NCBI RefSeq assembly: GCF_036850765.1
Contig: NC_089492.1
Location: forward strand, 167,460,296 to 167,524,295
Direction of reading: 5' to 3'
Origin: Saccopteryx bilineata
Taxonomy: Eukaryota > Chordata > Mammalia > Chiroptera > Emballonuridae
Length of the DNA: 64,000 nt
Made by a program: the position numbers and the translations under genes
The notes under the pieces: generated by a model
Databases searched by the model: none
What the model was told of the DNA's origin: nothing
Seen by the model: the letters and a program-made list of their open reading frames with translations, nothing else
Shown: in pieces, positions 22,546 to 33,456 of the stretch
Layout of the letters: every line of letters starts with the position of its first letter
How positions within the stretch are numbered: the stretch's first letter is position 1

Positions 22546-24358
22546 TGTTGGGAGTTTTTTGATAACTGTTTTGATCTCATTTGTTGTAATTGTCTATTTA
22601 GGTTTTCTAATTCTTCCAGATTGATTTTTAAAAGAAGATTATATTTTTCAAATAATTTGTCCATTTCACCTAGGTTTTCTAATTTTTTGGCATACAGTTC
22701 TTCATAGTATTTTCTTACAATCCTTTGTATTTCTGCTGTGTCAGTTGTTACTTCTCTACTCTCATTTCTAATTTTATTTATTTGAGTCCTCTGTCTTTTT
22801 TTCTTGGTGAGTCTGGCTAAGGGTTCATTGATCTTGTTTACCTTTTTGAAGAAGCAGCTCTTGGTTTCATTGATCTTCTGTATTGTACTTTTAGTCTCTA
22901 TATCATTTATTTCCACTCTGATCTTTATTATTTCCTTCCTTCTACTTACTCTGAGCTTTACTTGATGTTCTTTTTTTAGTTCCTTAAGTTGCAGTGTTAA
23001 GTTGTATATTTGAGCTTTTTCTAGCTTCTTAACGTATGCCTGTAATGCTATGAACTTCCCTCTCAGGACTGCTTTTACTGTGTCCCATAGATTTTGAGTT
23101 GTTGTATGCTCATTTTTATTTGTTTCAAAGAAATTTTTTATTTCTTTCTTGATCTTATTGTTGACTCATTCATTATTTAATAACACGCTGTTAAGTTTCC
23201 AAGTGTTTGAGTGTTTTTCAGTTTTTCTTTTGTAGTTGACTTCTAGTTTCATACCATTGTAGTCAGAGAAGATGCTTGATTTGATTTTAATCTTCTTAAA
23301 CTTGTTGAGGCTTGTTTTATGCCCTAACATGTAGTCTATCCTAGAGAATGTACCATGAGCACTTGAAAAGAATGTATATTCTGCTGATTTAGAGTGAAAG
23401 GTTTTGAAGATATCTATTAAATCCAGTTGATCTAGTATGTCCCTTAATTCTGCTGTTTCTTTGTTCATTTTCTTTCTTGAGGATCTATGCAGTGATGTTA
23501 ATTGGGTAGGGAAATCCTTTACTATTATAGTATTGCTGTTTATCTCACCCTTTTTGTCCATCAAAGTCTGCTTTATATATTTAGGTGCTCCTATATTAGG
23601 TGCATAGATATTTATAATGGTTATCTTTTCCTGTTATCATTATGTAGTGACCTTCTTTATACCTTACTGTATAGTCTTTGTTTTAAAGTCTATTTTGTCA
23701 GATATAAGTATTACTACCCCAGCTTTTTCTTTTTCATTTCCATTTACATGAAATATTTTTTTCCATCCTTTTACCTTCAGTCTATGTGTATTTTTTGTTT
23801 TGAGGTGTGTCTCTTGTAGAGAGCATATGTACGGGTCCTGTTTTCTTATCCATTCAGCTTCCTTATGTCTTTTGATTGGAGCATTTAATCCATTTACATT
23901 TAAGGTTATTATTGATATGTAGTTTTTTTGTTTGTTTTTTTGTTTGTTTGTTTGTTTTTTTTTCATTTTTCTGAAGCTGGAAACAGGGAGAGACAGTCAG
24001 ACAGACTCCCGCATGCGCCCGACCGGGATCCACCCGGCACGCCCACCAGGGGCGGTGCTCTGCCCCCCAGGGGGCAATGCTCTTCCCATCCTGGGCGTCG
24101 CCATATTGCGACCAGAGCCACTCTAGCACCTGAGGCAGAGGCCACAGAGCCATCCCCAGCGCCCGGGCCATCTTTGCTCCAATGGAGCCTTGGCTGCGGG
24201 AGGGGAAGAGAGAGACAGAGAGGAAAGCGCGGTGGAGGGGTGGAGAAGCAAATGGGCGCTTCTCCTATGTGCCCTGGCCGGGAATCGAACCTGGGTCCTC
24301 CGCACGCTAGGCCGACGCTCTACCACTGAGCCAACCGGCCAGGGCCAGATATGTAGTT
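22546..24358 (-). pseudogene. L1 copy D ORF2, N-terminal part, broken
   Basis: Minus-strand ORF2 with the endonuclease domain and the start of the RT. The endonuclease opens NYISIITLNVNGLNAPIK, with QETHL and VVILISDKIDFK; another piece on 23564-23166 shows TFSRIDYMLGHK. The catalytic SDH motif reads SDYNGMK here, so the catalytic His is lost. An A-rich segment leads to RT N-terminal sequence ([39 protein letters not shown]). It stops at 22546 where copy C begins. A SINE splits it near codon 5. Not functional. Confidence 0.88.
23925..24347 (-). mobile_element. tRNA-derived SINE (VES-like, long form) in L1 copy D ORF2
   Basis: On the minus strand it begins GCCCTGGCCGGTTGGCTCAG and has an exact RNA polymerase III B box GGTTCGATTCC (complement at 24281-24291). 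It continues with the GC-rich body containing CCAAGGCTCCATTGGAGCAA, and ends in CAGCTTCAGAAAAATG and an (AAAC)n-type tail. An 11-bp target-site duplication GATATGTAGTT lies at 23914-23924 and 24348-24358. Confidence 0.93.
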
Positions 24359-24439
24359 GTTTATTGCCATTTTTTTCTTTAAATCTATGTTCTTCTTTTA
24401 CTATACTTTATATTATACTTTTCCCCCCACTTTGTTCTG

Positions 24440-25360
24440 TCTACCACAGGCCCTTTAACATTTCTCACAGCATTGGTTTGGTTTTGATGAATTGCTTGAG
24501 GTTTTTTTGGTTCTTTTTTGTCTGGGAAGCTTTCTATTTCTCCTTCAATTTTAAATGATAACCTTGCTGGATAAAGAAGTCTTGGTTGTAGGTTCTTGTT
24601 CTGAATTACTTTGAATATTTCTTGCGATTCTTTTCTGGCTTCACGTGTTTCTGTTGAAAAGTTGGATGTCATCCTTATGGGGGTTCCTTTGTAGGTAATT
24701 TTTTTTCTCTTGCTGCTTTTAGTACTCTTTCTTTATCTCTTAGGTTTGGTATTTTGATTATGATGTGTCTTGGTGTGTGTCTCTTTGGGTTCTTTTTTAA
24801 TGGGGTCCTCTCTGCTTCTTGAACTCATGTGACTGTTTCCTGCATCAATTTAGGGAAAATTTCAGCTATAATTTCTTCAATCAGGTTCTCTATCCCTCAT
24901 TCTTTCTCTTCTCCTTTAGGAACCCTTATTATGCAGCTATTGTTTCTCTTCATGTTGTCACAGAGGTCTCTTAGAGTTTCCTCAGACTTTTTTATCCTTT
25001 TTTCTTTTTGCTGTTCTGCTTCCATGCTTTTCATTTATCTAGTCCTCTAAGTCACTGATTCAATCATCTGCTTCATCCAGCTTGCTTTTAATTCCTTCTA
25101 GGGTAGTCTTCATTTCAAACATTATGTTTGTCATTTCTGTCTGTTTTTTTATGATTTCTGTGTCCTTTTTGATGCTTACAATTTCTTTATTTAGGTGTTC
25201 ATTAAGTCCATCCATTGTAGCTTTGAGATCCTTAAGCATCCTAACAATCATTATTGTATACTCTGCATCTGGTAATTTGATTACTCCCATTTCATCCAGA
25301 TCTTTTTCTGGGGATTTTTCTTGATGATTCATATGACTTAAGTTCCTCTGTCCATCCATT
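24440..25360 (-). pseudogene. L1 copy D ORF1, broken
   Basis: Minus-strand ORF1, start codon near 25359 (MDGQRNLSHMNHQEKSPEKD), then VIKLPDAEYTIMIVRMLKDL and a heptad-rich coiled coil. The frame breaks near 25060. The C-terminal part (FSTETREARKESQEIFKVIQ, LLYPARLSFKIEGEI) reads on 24672-24385. It is the RNA-binding partner of ORF2 in an intact L1; here it is not expressible as one protein. Confidence 0.85.
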
Positions 25361-26357
25361 GTTTCTGTGTGTGGCTTGCAGTTTTGTTCCAGTTGTGGTC
25401 TCCTCAACTAGTACAGCTGCTTTAAAGTCTTGATTTGTCTGTTTTCAGTTTACTTAACTCAGCAGGGAACTTGTTTACTGATCTCAGCAGGGGGCTTATT
25501 TGAAACTGTATCCAGGATTGGGGTGAGTGTAACCTCTGAGAATCTGAAGACCTGTTCTGACAGCCTGCTCTCTGTGGGTGAGGCGCATTCTCAGTATCAT
25601 TAGGAGGAGGTATATCTCAGATCTCCCTGGAGACCAGAGTTACTGCCCCTCCCCCCTACTTCCTGCTTTTGGCTGTGTCTTTTGTACTGATAGGAGCTGG
25701 AGAGCTTTTTGAAGGTGGAACACCAGGAACCACTTTAGGCTTGTGCTGTGTGGAGGGATCAACCCCTCCCCCAGCTATGGCTGCCTCCGCACTGGAGAAT
25801 GAGTCAGCTTCTCAGGTCAGCCCAGTCATTCCTTTCTCTGTCAATGTCTGTCTCACTCTCCCCACTTTCCTCTTGGAAAACAAGCCAGTCCTCTCAGCCC
25901 TCCTCGCCCCCAGAGTCCCAGGCAAGTGGCTGTGAGTGATATTTTCTGCTCTGTCCCTTTAAGGCATCCCCACTGTTTCCCACACACAGAATTTTTGCTC
26001 TTCTACCCACTCAATACTTTTTGTCTGTCTCCTCCAGTCCCTGGATTACTAGGCTGGGTCTTCGATTCTGAGACTGAGGGCCCTGTCTCTCAGGGTCTCT
26101 TTCCTTATAATGGGAGCCCTTCCAGACTCAGCCTCAGCCTCCCCTTGCTCCTGGAAGCAGGAAAGCCCTCACCATGTCCCCTCACTCCCTACCAGGATCA
26201 GTGTGGATTCTTCTTTGCTCCTTGGTTTTTGAGACCTGTTTTTTTAGTTCAAAGTTGGTTTCTCACAATGATTGTTCTTAAATTAATTTGTAATCCAGTT
26301 TGGTGGTGGGAGCTGGGAGTCTGTGCATCTTCCCACTCCACTGCCATCTTGGAATCT
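25361..26357 (-). promoter_or_regulatory. L1 copy D 5' UTR
   Basis: About 1 kb on the minus strand, from the ORF1 start to the L1 5' end at 26357, where it reads TTCCAAGATGGCAGTGGAGT. It lacks the GC-rich repeated block of copy C. It lies directly against the right copy of the outer target-site duplication (26360-26377). Confidence 0.75.
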
Positions 26358-26377
26358 AGCCAAAGTCACTCGTCTTT

Positions 26378-27353
26378 ATTGCTTAACATATAAGATATTC
26401 ATTGAACTCAAAACAGAAAATCATCACTGTTTTTGATGTTTAAAGTCTAAAATAAATTTCACTGGGTTGAAGTCAATGGTAAGCAGGGTTGTGTTCCTTC
26501 TAGTGGTTCTAGAGGAGAATCTGTTTCCTTGCCTTTTCTAGCTTTTAGAGTTATATTCTTTTTATTCTTTAACTTCTGGACCCATTCAAGTCAACATCTT
26601 GCTTCAGTCTGCAGCAGGCCATAAATATTTTCTGAGCACACACCTGTCATGTTGTTTTCCTGAACACCCTAGCATAGCCAGAATTTGCTGCCTAAATGTT
26701 CTTGACCTCTACCCCCACCCCAGGGCTGCTCTACCCCAACCAGGAGCACCCACTGCAATCTGAAGTGGGGTCCTGCCCTATGCTTTTTTCTACTTTCTCT
26801 ACTTGCTCTCCATGTTCTATTTTCTTGATGTTGTTAAATATAAACCCACAAAGAAGAAAAAAGTATGAGTATTATGAAAATACTCTGTTCTTCCTTTCAG
26901 AAATGTTTTTCTCTGCCATTCTGCAAGAATAATACATTGTTATCAAGGATTAAGTTCCCACAGTGGCTATATTCATGTAAAATTCAAAAACATCTGGATA
27001 ATTGATTGACTTTTTCTCTTTTCATTCAAATGTGCTACATTGTGTACAAACAGCCTGGGTGTTCCCCCATGGGAACCGCTGGGGATGTAAATCCATCTCT
27101 CAGCTCTTTAATTAAAGTTGCAAAAACAGCAAGAAGGTCTCACCCTTGTAAACATAAGGAGCCTTTCCAGGAAATAGCTCTGCCTCTTGTGTTAACAGAT
27201 GTCATGGGGCAGTTGGGTGAGAGAGTGTTGTTTTAAAATTCTCAATCTGTCTCACAAGAATTTTTCCCTTAGATGGTTCCTGTATAGCATCACATACTTT
27301 TTCCTCTTTTCAATATTCATATCACTTCCTTTAGCTTTTCTGCTCTGTCTCAC
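26378..27353. other. Unassigned sequence
   Basis: No exon, RNA gene or repeat recognised. Confidence 0.5.
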
Positions 27354-27846
27354 TGCTATGGTTTGTTTGTGTCCCCCCTCAAAATTCATGTGTTGAAATC
27401 TTAACCCTCAAGGTGATATTAGGAGGTAGGGCCTTTTATGGTGATTAGGACATGAGGGCAGAGTCCTCATGAATGGAATTCATGCTGTTATAAAAGGATC
27501 CCAAAAGAGCTTCCTCACCCCTTCCACCATACAACAAGAATACAGCCATCTATGAACCAGGAAGTGGGCCCAGACCAACTTCATCAATGCCTTGATCTTG
27601 GACTTCCCAGACTAAAAAACTGAAAGGGATTCTTGCCCAGAGAGACTCCTTGCACTTTCCAGCACATTAAGACATAGCAAGAAGTGGGCAACCTACAATC
27701 TGGAAGAAGGTCTTCATCAGAACCTGACCATGCTGGCACCCTGATCTTGAAGTTCCATCAGCAGAACTGTGAGAAATAAATTTCTATTGTTTATAAGAAT
27801 CCCAGTCTGTGGATTTTGTTCTAGGAGCCAGAATAGACTAAGACAC
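27354..27846 (+). repeat. MLT1-type (ERVL-MaLR) LTR
   Basis: Starts TGCTATGGTTTGTTTGTGTC, with AAAATTCATGTGTTGAAATC, CATGAATGGAATTCATGCTG, CTTGATCTTGGACTTCCCAG, GAACTGTGAGAAATAAATTT and a final AGACTAAGACA. These match the known mammalian MLT1 consensus. About 105 bp in the middle appear twice (see findings), so it is longer than a plain copy. Confidence 0.85.
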
Positions 27847-28540
27847 TCACTTTCAACACTTGTCATGGGGACCAGAAATAACCCAAAGGCTAATTCCTTA
27901 GATGTATGAAGGGCATCATCTGCCATTGGCTGGCCATGTTCTCATTATTTGCCTGCTGATACTGAGATAGTGAGCAGCTTTGTAGTTACACAATATTTCA
28001 TGACCTTCCTGGCTTTAAACATCTGAGTAATAAATAGAAAATCTTTTTAGAAAGCCAGATACATGATTAGGATCATAGTAGCAAGGTTTAAGACACCTGA
28101 CACTTTTTTTCTAGATCCTTTAGAATCTAGAAATACTGGTTGGACTATTTCTTTTATGCTGCTTTTTGGTAGCAAACAGCCTTCCAGATAAGCATTCTGC
28201 TCCAAGGGAAAGAGGCAAGCTCCTAAAGGGAAGCACTGAGCACCTTTACCCCAGCGGGGCACCCAGTGGGGACAGGAGTGAGATTCCGTTCTCAGAGAAC
28301 AGCACGAGGAGGAGGAAGGCCCTTAGGGAAATTCACCTTGAACCTCTTACATCTGGGAGCAAAAGCTGAGGAGCAGAAAGCCTGCAAAGCAGAGGAGGGA
28401 TGAATTCAGAGAGAGAAGCAGTGCTCGGGCAAAGAGAAACTCTTGGAATCACTGCTCTTAGACATGAATGAATGTCCAAAAGCCCAGGTTGAGTGTAGGT
28501 AACACACAAATACCCAGTGAGTCAGTATCATGGGGAGCTG
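27847..28540. other. Unassigned sequence
   Basis: No exon, RNA gene or repeat recognised. Confidence 0.45.
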
Positions 28541-28718
28541 CAGAAAGAGCACTGGATTGAAAGTCTGAAAATGGAATTCTAGATCTCACCACCACTAAAA
28601 TTTTGTGTGACCCTAGGCAAGTCATTTAACATCTTCAGACCGTAGTTGCCTCACATGTAAGAGAAGAGGGCTGGGTTGGTTGATCTCTATGGCTTCTTCC
28701 AGCTCTGACTTCCATCTG
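28541..28718 (+). repeat. MIR fragment
   Basis: MIR core in plus orientation: AGAGCACTGGATTGAAAGTC, GTGTGACCCTAGGCAAGTCA, TTTAACATCTTCAGACC, then TGATCTCTATGGCTTCTTCC. Confidence 0.85.
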
Positions 28719-29307
28719 GTTAGGGAGGAGGGAGGCAAGGGAAGCAAAGAGACTCTATGATGAGGTATGGCTGCCAAAATCACTCTTTTCCCCCTTCTCC
28801 TGTTCCCTCACTGACTTTATTATCTTGTTGTTGTTCATGCAGTGTTTTTTCCCACAGGGTTCTGTGGGATGGGACAGCAGAGCACACAAAGAGCAGATCA
28901 GAAAGGAGAGAGTGAGTGGGAAAGTGGAGGAAGGGCTCTGCAGGGTTTCCCAAGCCCTTGATGTCCAGGGCCGCAGGCCCAGGATGCACGCCTCCCAGAC
29001 TGGGGATCTGAGCAGGTGAAGCTCTCTCAGCACCCCCCACCCACTCCCAGACTCAGCAACCTTCTCCAATGCTCCCAGTTCTACTGCTCACCCCTCTGCC
29101 ATGTCGGGCTTCCTTTCCAAGCCTCTCCGGGACTCTGAGGCCCAGCACATCTACAAAGCATCATATACTCGTAACAGTTTTCTCTACATACAAAACATGA
29201 AAAAATTTAATAATTTTAAAGCAGCATCATTTTATTCGCTCCAATTCTGTGGGTCAGCTGGGTGTTTCTTTTTATCTGAGCTGGTTTGTTTGTGGCTAAA
29301 TGGTCTA
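28719..29307. other. Unassigned sequence
   Basis: Short open frames on both strands, with no family resemblance or codon signal I can support. Confidence 0.45.
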
Positions 29308-29631
29308 AAATAGCACTGGCCAATAGAAATACAATACAAACCACATCTGTAATTTAAAATGTTCTAGTAGCCACATGGAAAACATAAAAGAAACAGGTGA
29401 AGTTAATTTTAATAATGTTTTAAATTAACCCAATCCATCTAAAATATTATTACTTTAATATGTAATATAAAAATTAGAAATGACATATTTCCATTCTTTT
29501 TATCATGCAAGTAAGTCTTCAAAATCCAGTGTGCATTTTACACTTACGGTATAGCTCAGTTTGCACTAGCCACATTTAAAGTGCAATGCAGGCACCATGC
29601 AGGACAGTGCTGGTCAAGAATGCCCACACAA
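29308..29631 (+). mobile_element. Old hAT-type MITE-like repeat, copy 1
   Basis: Starts CACTGGCCAATAGAAATACA and ends near AGTGCAATGCAGG. It shares many words with 40996-41310: TTCTAGTAGCCACA, AATCCA/TC(T/C)AAAATA(T/C)TAT, AGTAAGTCTT and TCCAGTGTG/TCTGGTGTG. Both resemble a MER3/MER33-type hAT-Charlie MITE; I am unsure of the exact family. Its right end is interrupted or abutted by the SINE at 29632. Confidence 0.6.
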
Positions 29632-30014
29632 GCCCTGGCCGGTTGGCTCAGTGGTAGAGCATCGGCCTGGCGTGCAGGGGACCCGGGTTCGATTCCCGGC
29701 CAGGGCACATAGGAGAAGCGCCCATTTGCTTCTCCACCCCCCCCTCCTTCCTCTCTGTCTCTCTTCCCCTCCCGCAGCCAAGGCTCCATTGGAGCAAAGA
29801 TGGCCTGGGCTCTGGGGATGGCTCCTTGGCCTCTGCCCCAGGCGCTAGAGTGGCTCTGGTCGCGGTAGAGCGACGCCCGGGAGGGGCAGAGCACCGCCCC
29901 CTGGTGGGCAGAGCGTCGCCCCTGGTGGGCGTGCTGGGTGGATCCCGGTTGGGCACATGCTGGAGTCTGTCTGTCTCTCCCCATTTCCAGCTTCAGAAAA
30001 AAAAAAAAAAAAAA
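29632..30014 (+). mobile_element. tRNA-derived SINE (VES-like, long form), well preserved
   Basis: Begins GCCCTGGCCGGTTGGCTCAG. The A box TGGCTCAGTGG (29644-29654) and B box GGTTCGATTCC (29686-29696) match the RNA polymerase III promoter consensus. A pyrimidine-rich section, a GC-rich body and a pure A tail (about 29998-30014) follow. A perfect 13-bp target-site duplication AAGAATGCCCACA lies at 29616-29628 and 30013-30025. With intact promoter boxes and a pure A tail it looks young. Confidence 0.95.
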
Positions 30015-30025
30015 GAATGCCCACA

Positions 30026-31584
30026 AGTCTCAGTTGGGATGACTGGAGAGACTTTTCTTCACATAGTCTTTTTCTTTCTAATAATTTTTTATTTTTTAAT
30101 TCTTTTATCCTCCAAGAGACTGGTCCCAATTTGTTTGCATGGTAAAGAAAGAGTTCCTATCAGCACCAGAACCCCAAAGCACAAGTGATTTTCAAACCTC
30201 TGTTTCACACGCGCTAAAGCCCCATTGGAATACAGACCCTCTTTCACTGTCTAAACAAAGTTCTTGCAAATATTGAACATTGAGTACACATGTTTGATGG
30301 ATATATGGCAAATTATATACATGAGTGAATTTATTGAGATAAGAATAAAGACATAAAGAAAGAGGGCTTCCCTAGTCACACAGCCAGCTTGTGGCAGTGC
30401 GGAGGTGTAGTGAGATCAGAATGCTGACAGTGGTCTTATGAAGAGATCCTTGGTCTTATTGTAATTCTACCACCACACACTAGATTCATGTCCTTGGAGG
30501 CAGCACTGATCTCTGGAATTGTCATCTTCTCTCTGGATCTGGCTAACACAAAATAGTATACACCTCTACCTTTGAGGACCAGGTCATAAAGGATACCCAG
30601 AAAACTCTCCCAGACACCATTGTTGGCCACTACTCACAAAATCATTCATTCATTCAATCAATAAAGTTTATAATGTGCCTAATAATAAGAGCCAGACATT
30701 GTTGTAGGTGTTTAGAACTATTCTGGTGTCGGAGATAAACAAAAATACAAGTCAGACCTACATCTATGGGAGAGGTAAACATATAAGTATAAAAATACAG
30801 CCAGACAGCAATAGGTACTATAAAGAGAAATTAGGACAAGGTGATAAAGTAGAAAATGACTGAGTGGTTTCTTCAAGTTGGGTGGTCATAAAAGCCCTCT
30901 CTGAGGAAGGGACAGTAAGTTGAGATCCGAAAGACAAGAGGAAGCCAGACATGTGAAAAACAGGGGCAAAAAGGGGAGATACAGACATGCTGAAGTATTT
31001 TTAAGAAACAGAAAGGATGCCAGAGTCGCTGGAGCCTGGTGATAAGAGGCACATGTGAGATGAAAATGAGAAAAGGAAGCCTTGTTCAGATTTTAATCTA
31101 AAAGCCACTGAAGAGCTTTGAGTAAAAAATTTTAGCTCTGATTTCTGTATGGAAAATGAAGAAGGGAGTTGAGGGTTATAGTAAAAATAGAAAAACCAGC
31201 CAACAGCGGCTGTGGAAATCTTTGTGAGAGACAGAAGTGACTGATTTTGTTATATTTTCCAGTAGGAGTTCTGATGGATGAGATCTTGGCTTCGGTGGGT
31301 GGACGGATGCTGGGACAATTTATTGAAATGGAAAAGTTCTTAGGAGTAGCAGATTTGGGGATAAAACTAAAAACAATCTGCTTCGGCCTTGTCAAATCGA
31401 AGAAGCTATGACACACCCAATGGAGACGTAGGGATGAGTCCAGAATGCTGGGTAGAGATCAGGTTTGTAAGATACAGGTCAAAGTTGGCAGGGCATAGAT
31501 GTGATCTGGCATCATTTTTTACTAACTCCTCTCATTAAGTTGTCAAACGATAAAATGAGTGAGTTGTTGTCAGGAGAGTAAAGA
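30026..31584. repeat. Mostly unassigned; ancient repeat-like stretch at about 30690-31120
   Basis: From about 30690 the order 'gccagacattg...tgttgtaggtgtttagaa...gagataaacaaa...ccctctctgaggaagg...ttgagatcc(g)aaa' resembles a widespread old mammalian repeat that also seems present near 35160-35560 and 45160-45440. I cannot name the family. Nothing is recognised in the rest. Confidence 0.35.
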
Positions 31585-31730
31585 GCATTAACTCAGGCTC
31601 AGAAAACAAGAATGATTGCCCTTTCCTGAGCAAGTCATGTCCCCAGCTCTGACCTTCATTTTACTGGTTTGTCAAATGGAGGTAGTGATGATACCTACTG
31701 AGAAGGGCTGTTCTGAGGATCTAAGGAACC
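31585..31730 (+). repeat. MIR fragment
   Basis: Diverged MIR core: TCCTGAGCAAGTCATGTCCC, TGACCTTCATTTTACTGGTT, AAATGGAGGTAGTGATGAT and GGGCTGTTCTGAGGATCTAA. Confidence 0.75.
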
Positions 31731-33247
31731 GGGGTTCGCAGACGTGCTGAGTAGAGTATCTAGCACACTTTCAGTAGGGTATCTAACTCTTTCAGTAAGT
31801 GGCTGGCTGCTCTAGTCAATCTGAAAGACCTTCTAGAAAAATGCAAGAAAAATACGGAGGCCCCCCTCAGAGGAGTTTTTGCCATGCTTCTCACAGGCCC
31901 GTGTGTTGACAGCTTCGACAGAGGCCAAATCAGTTCTGTACAGAGCCCTCACTCACATCAGAGCTCAGCTGCTTCTGGGGAGAAACAGTGATGAATCTCT
32001 CAACAGCCATGCTATTTGTCAGCCCAATAACATATTGTTTCACAAATTATTCAGGCTTGAGCCAAGTAAGCAACAGTAAAAATGCATTCTACAAATATTA
32101 CTGCTTCTGAGTGGAATATTTTTTCATCTTTTCTCTCTTTCTCTCTCGCTCTTTTTTTTTTCTTTAAGAAAGTGCCTGCGAGGAGCCTATTTTGGGGGCT
32201 GTCTGGATTTGCTTTCCTGGCTGTCCCCCAGGGAGGTTACTCAACCTGCAGATAGCAGTTTTGTGGGCTGTTTGTTGCTGCTTTTATGTGCCTCAAAGAC
32301 CTCTCATTCCCATGTTTTCCTAGTTCAAAATGGAGGTACAGGAATCCTGACCACAAACAATGAGTAAAGATCTTTCAAAATCAAAGGGTTTAGGAGGGAA
32401 AGGGGGTGGGCTATCACTTAATTCCATGGTCATCTACTCCCCTCTCACGACAGTGGCAACTCTGAGCTGGCCCTGCTCCAGGACCTGGTGGGAACTCTGC
32501 AGACGAGCCACCACAGCAAACAGCACCCTTGGGGAATGTGCTGGTGGTGTTTCTGTCACAAAGGGGCCATTTGCATTCAAGTGGTTTTCACGGAGAGCAC
32601 CACTGCAGCATGGCATGTCACTTAGAGGGCACGGGCCTGCTGTGAGCCACACCAGGAGGTGGACGCGAGGCTGTCCCTTGAGGACCAGGGACACAGCAGG
32701 GCAGTCAACCTGCCAGGCTGGGAACTGGCAGCTCAGGTGGGTACTGAATTCTTGGTGAACAAATTTAGTCTTCACTTGTCACAGACATGCCCCACTCTGA
32801 ATTCGCTGGGGACATGAGAACCTCTTGGAGCTGCCACCTGAATGGAGAGCTTATCCCTGGACTCAAGGAACTGGTCAGGCTAGGGCAGCAGGTGGGCATC
32901 TCCTGATGGCAAGTGGGTGACCAGGAAGAAGTGGAATCCAGGAACCAAACCAAAGCCAAGAGTCATGTGGGTCCTGGTAAGGCAGGGCCCTGGGTAAAGG
33001 GTCCTGAATTTCCATTTTATTTATTTTCTAGTGTTATATGTAGCCAACATGTTCCTGGGTGTGTAAGTCAACCAACCTGGAAAGCAAGTTAATCTTTGTT
33101 AAGATTGAGAATTATAATGCTGACATTATGCAGGTGATGGGAAAAAAATGAGGCTCTTAGGGAGTCTGTGGTGAAAAGGAGATTATTATAAAAATAGATG
33201 AGCTGGAATAGGAATTATTTCACAAGTCTCTGCACTACTTCCTTTTC
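31731..33247. other. Unassigned sequence
   Basis: Contains a CT-rich run near 32128-32165. Open frames near 32360-32775 occur on both strands and overlap each other, which argues against a real gene. No repeat family recognised. Confidence 0.45.
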
Positions 33248-33456
33248 TTTTTTAATTTTTCCATTGGGTGGGGGCAGAGGGGAGAGGAAAAGGGAGAGAG
33301 AGAGAGAGAAGCACCAACCTGTTGTTCCACTTTGTTGTTCCCTTTAATTGTGTACTATCACTGGCTGCTTCTTTTATGTTTCCTGACCAGGGATCAAACC
33401 CATGACCTACGCACACAGGGATGATGCTCTATCCACTGAGTAACCTAGCCCAGGCC
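33248..33456 (-). mobile_element. Diverged tRNA-derived SINE
   Basis: On the minus strand it starts GGCCTGGGCTAGGTTACTCA and keeps the box-B-like GGTTTGATCCC, then CTGGTCAGGAAACATAAAAG, a (CT)n tract (complement of the GA run at 33295-33310) and an A-rich tail. More diverged than the other SINEs; no clear target-site duplication seen. Confidence 0.7.

Larger units (their letters stand above)
18619..26377 (-). mobile_element. Composite LINE-1 insertion (copies C and D) with outer target-site duplication
   Basis: One related sequence flanks the whole block: CCAAAGCCACTCATCCTTT at 18619-18637 and CCAAAGTCACTCGTCTTT at 26360-26377. Inside, reading on the minus strand, are: L1 5' end (26357), 5' UTR, ORF1, and ORF2 as far as the RT start (22546); then a second L1 5' end, a long 5' UTR, ORF1, a jump to the ORF2 C-terminus, the 3' UTR and a tail at about 18640. 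There are thus two 5' ends and one 3' end within one apparent target-site duplication. A SINE lies at 23925-24347. Confidence 0.8.

Noticed and set aside
24241..24345. tRNA gene on the minus strand
   Set aside because: Same reason: head of the SINE inserted in L1 copy D.
29632..29705. tRNA gene (tRNA-like cloverleaf region with A and B boxes)
   Set aside because: It continues into a SINE body with an A tail and target-site duplications, so it is the tRNA-derived head of a SINE, not a tRNA gene.
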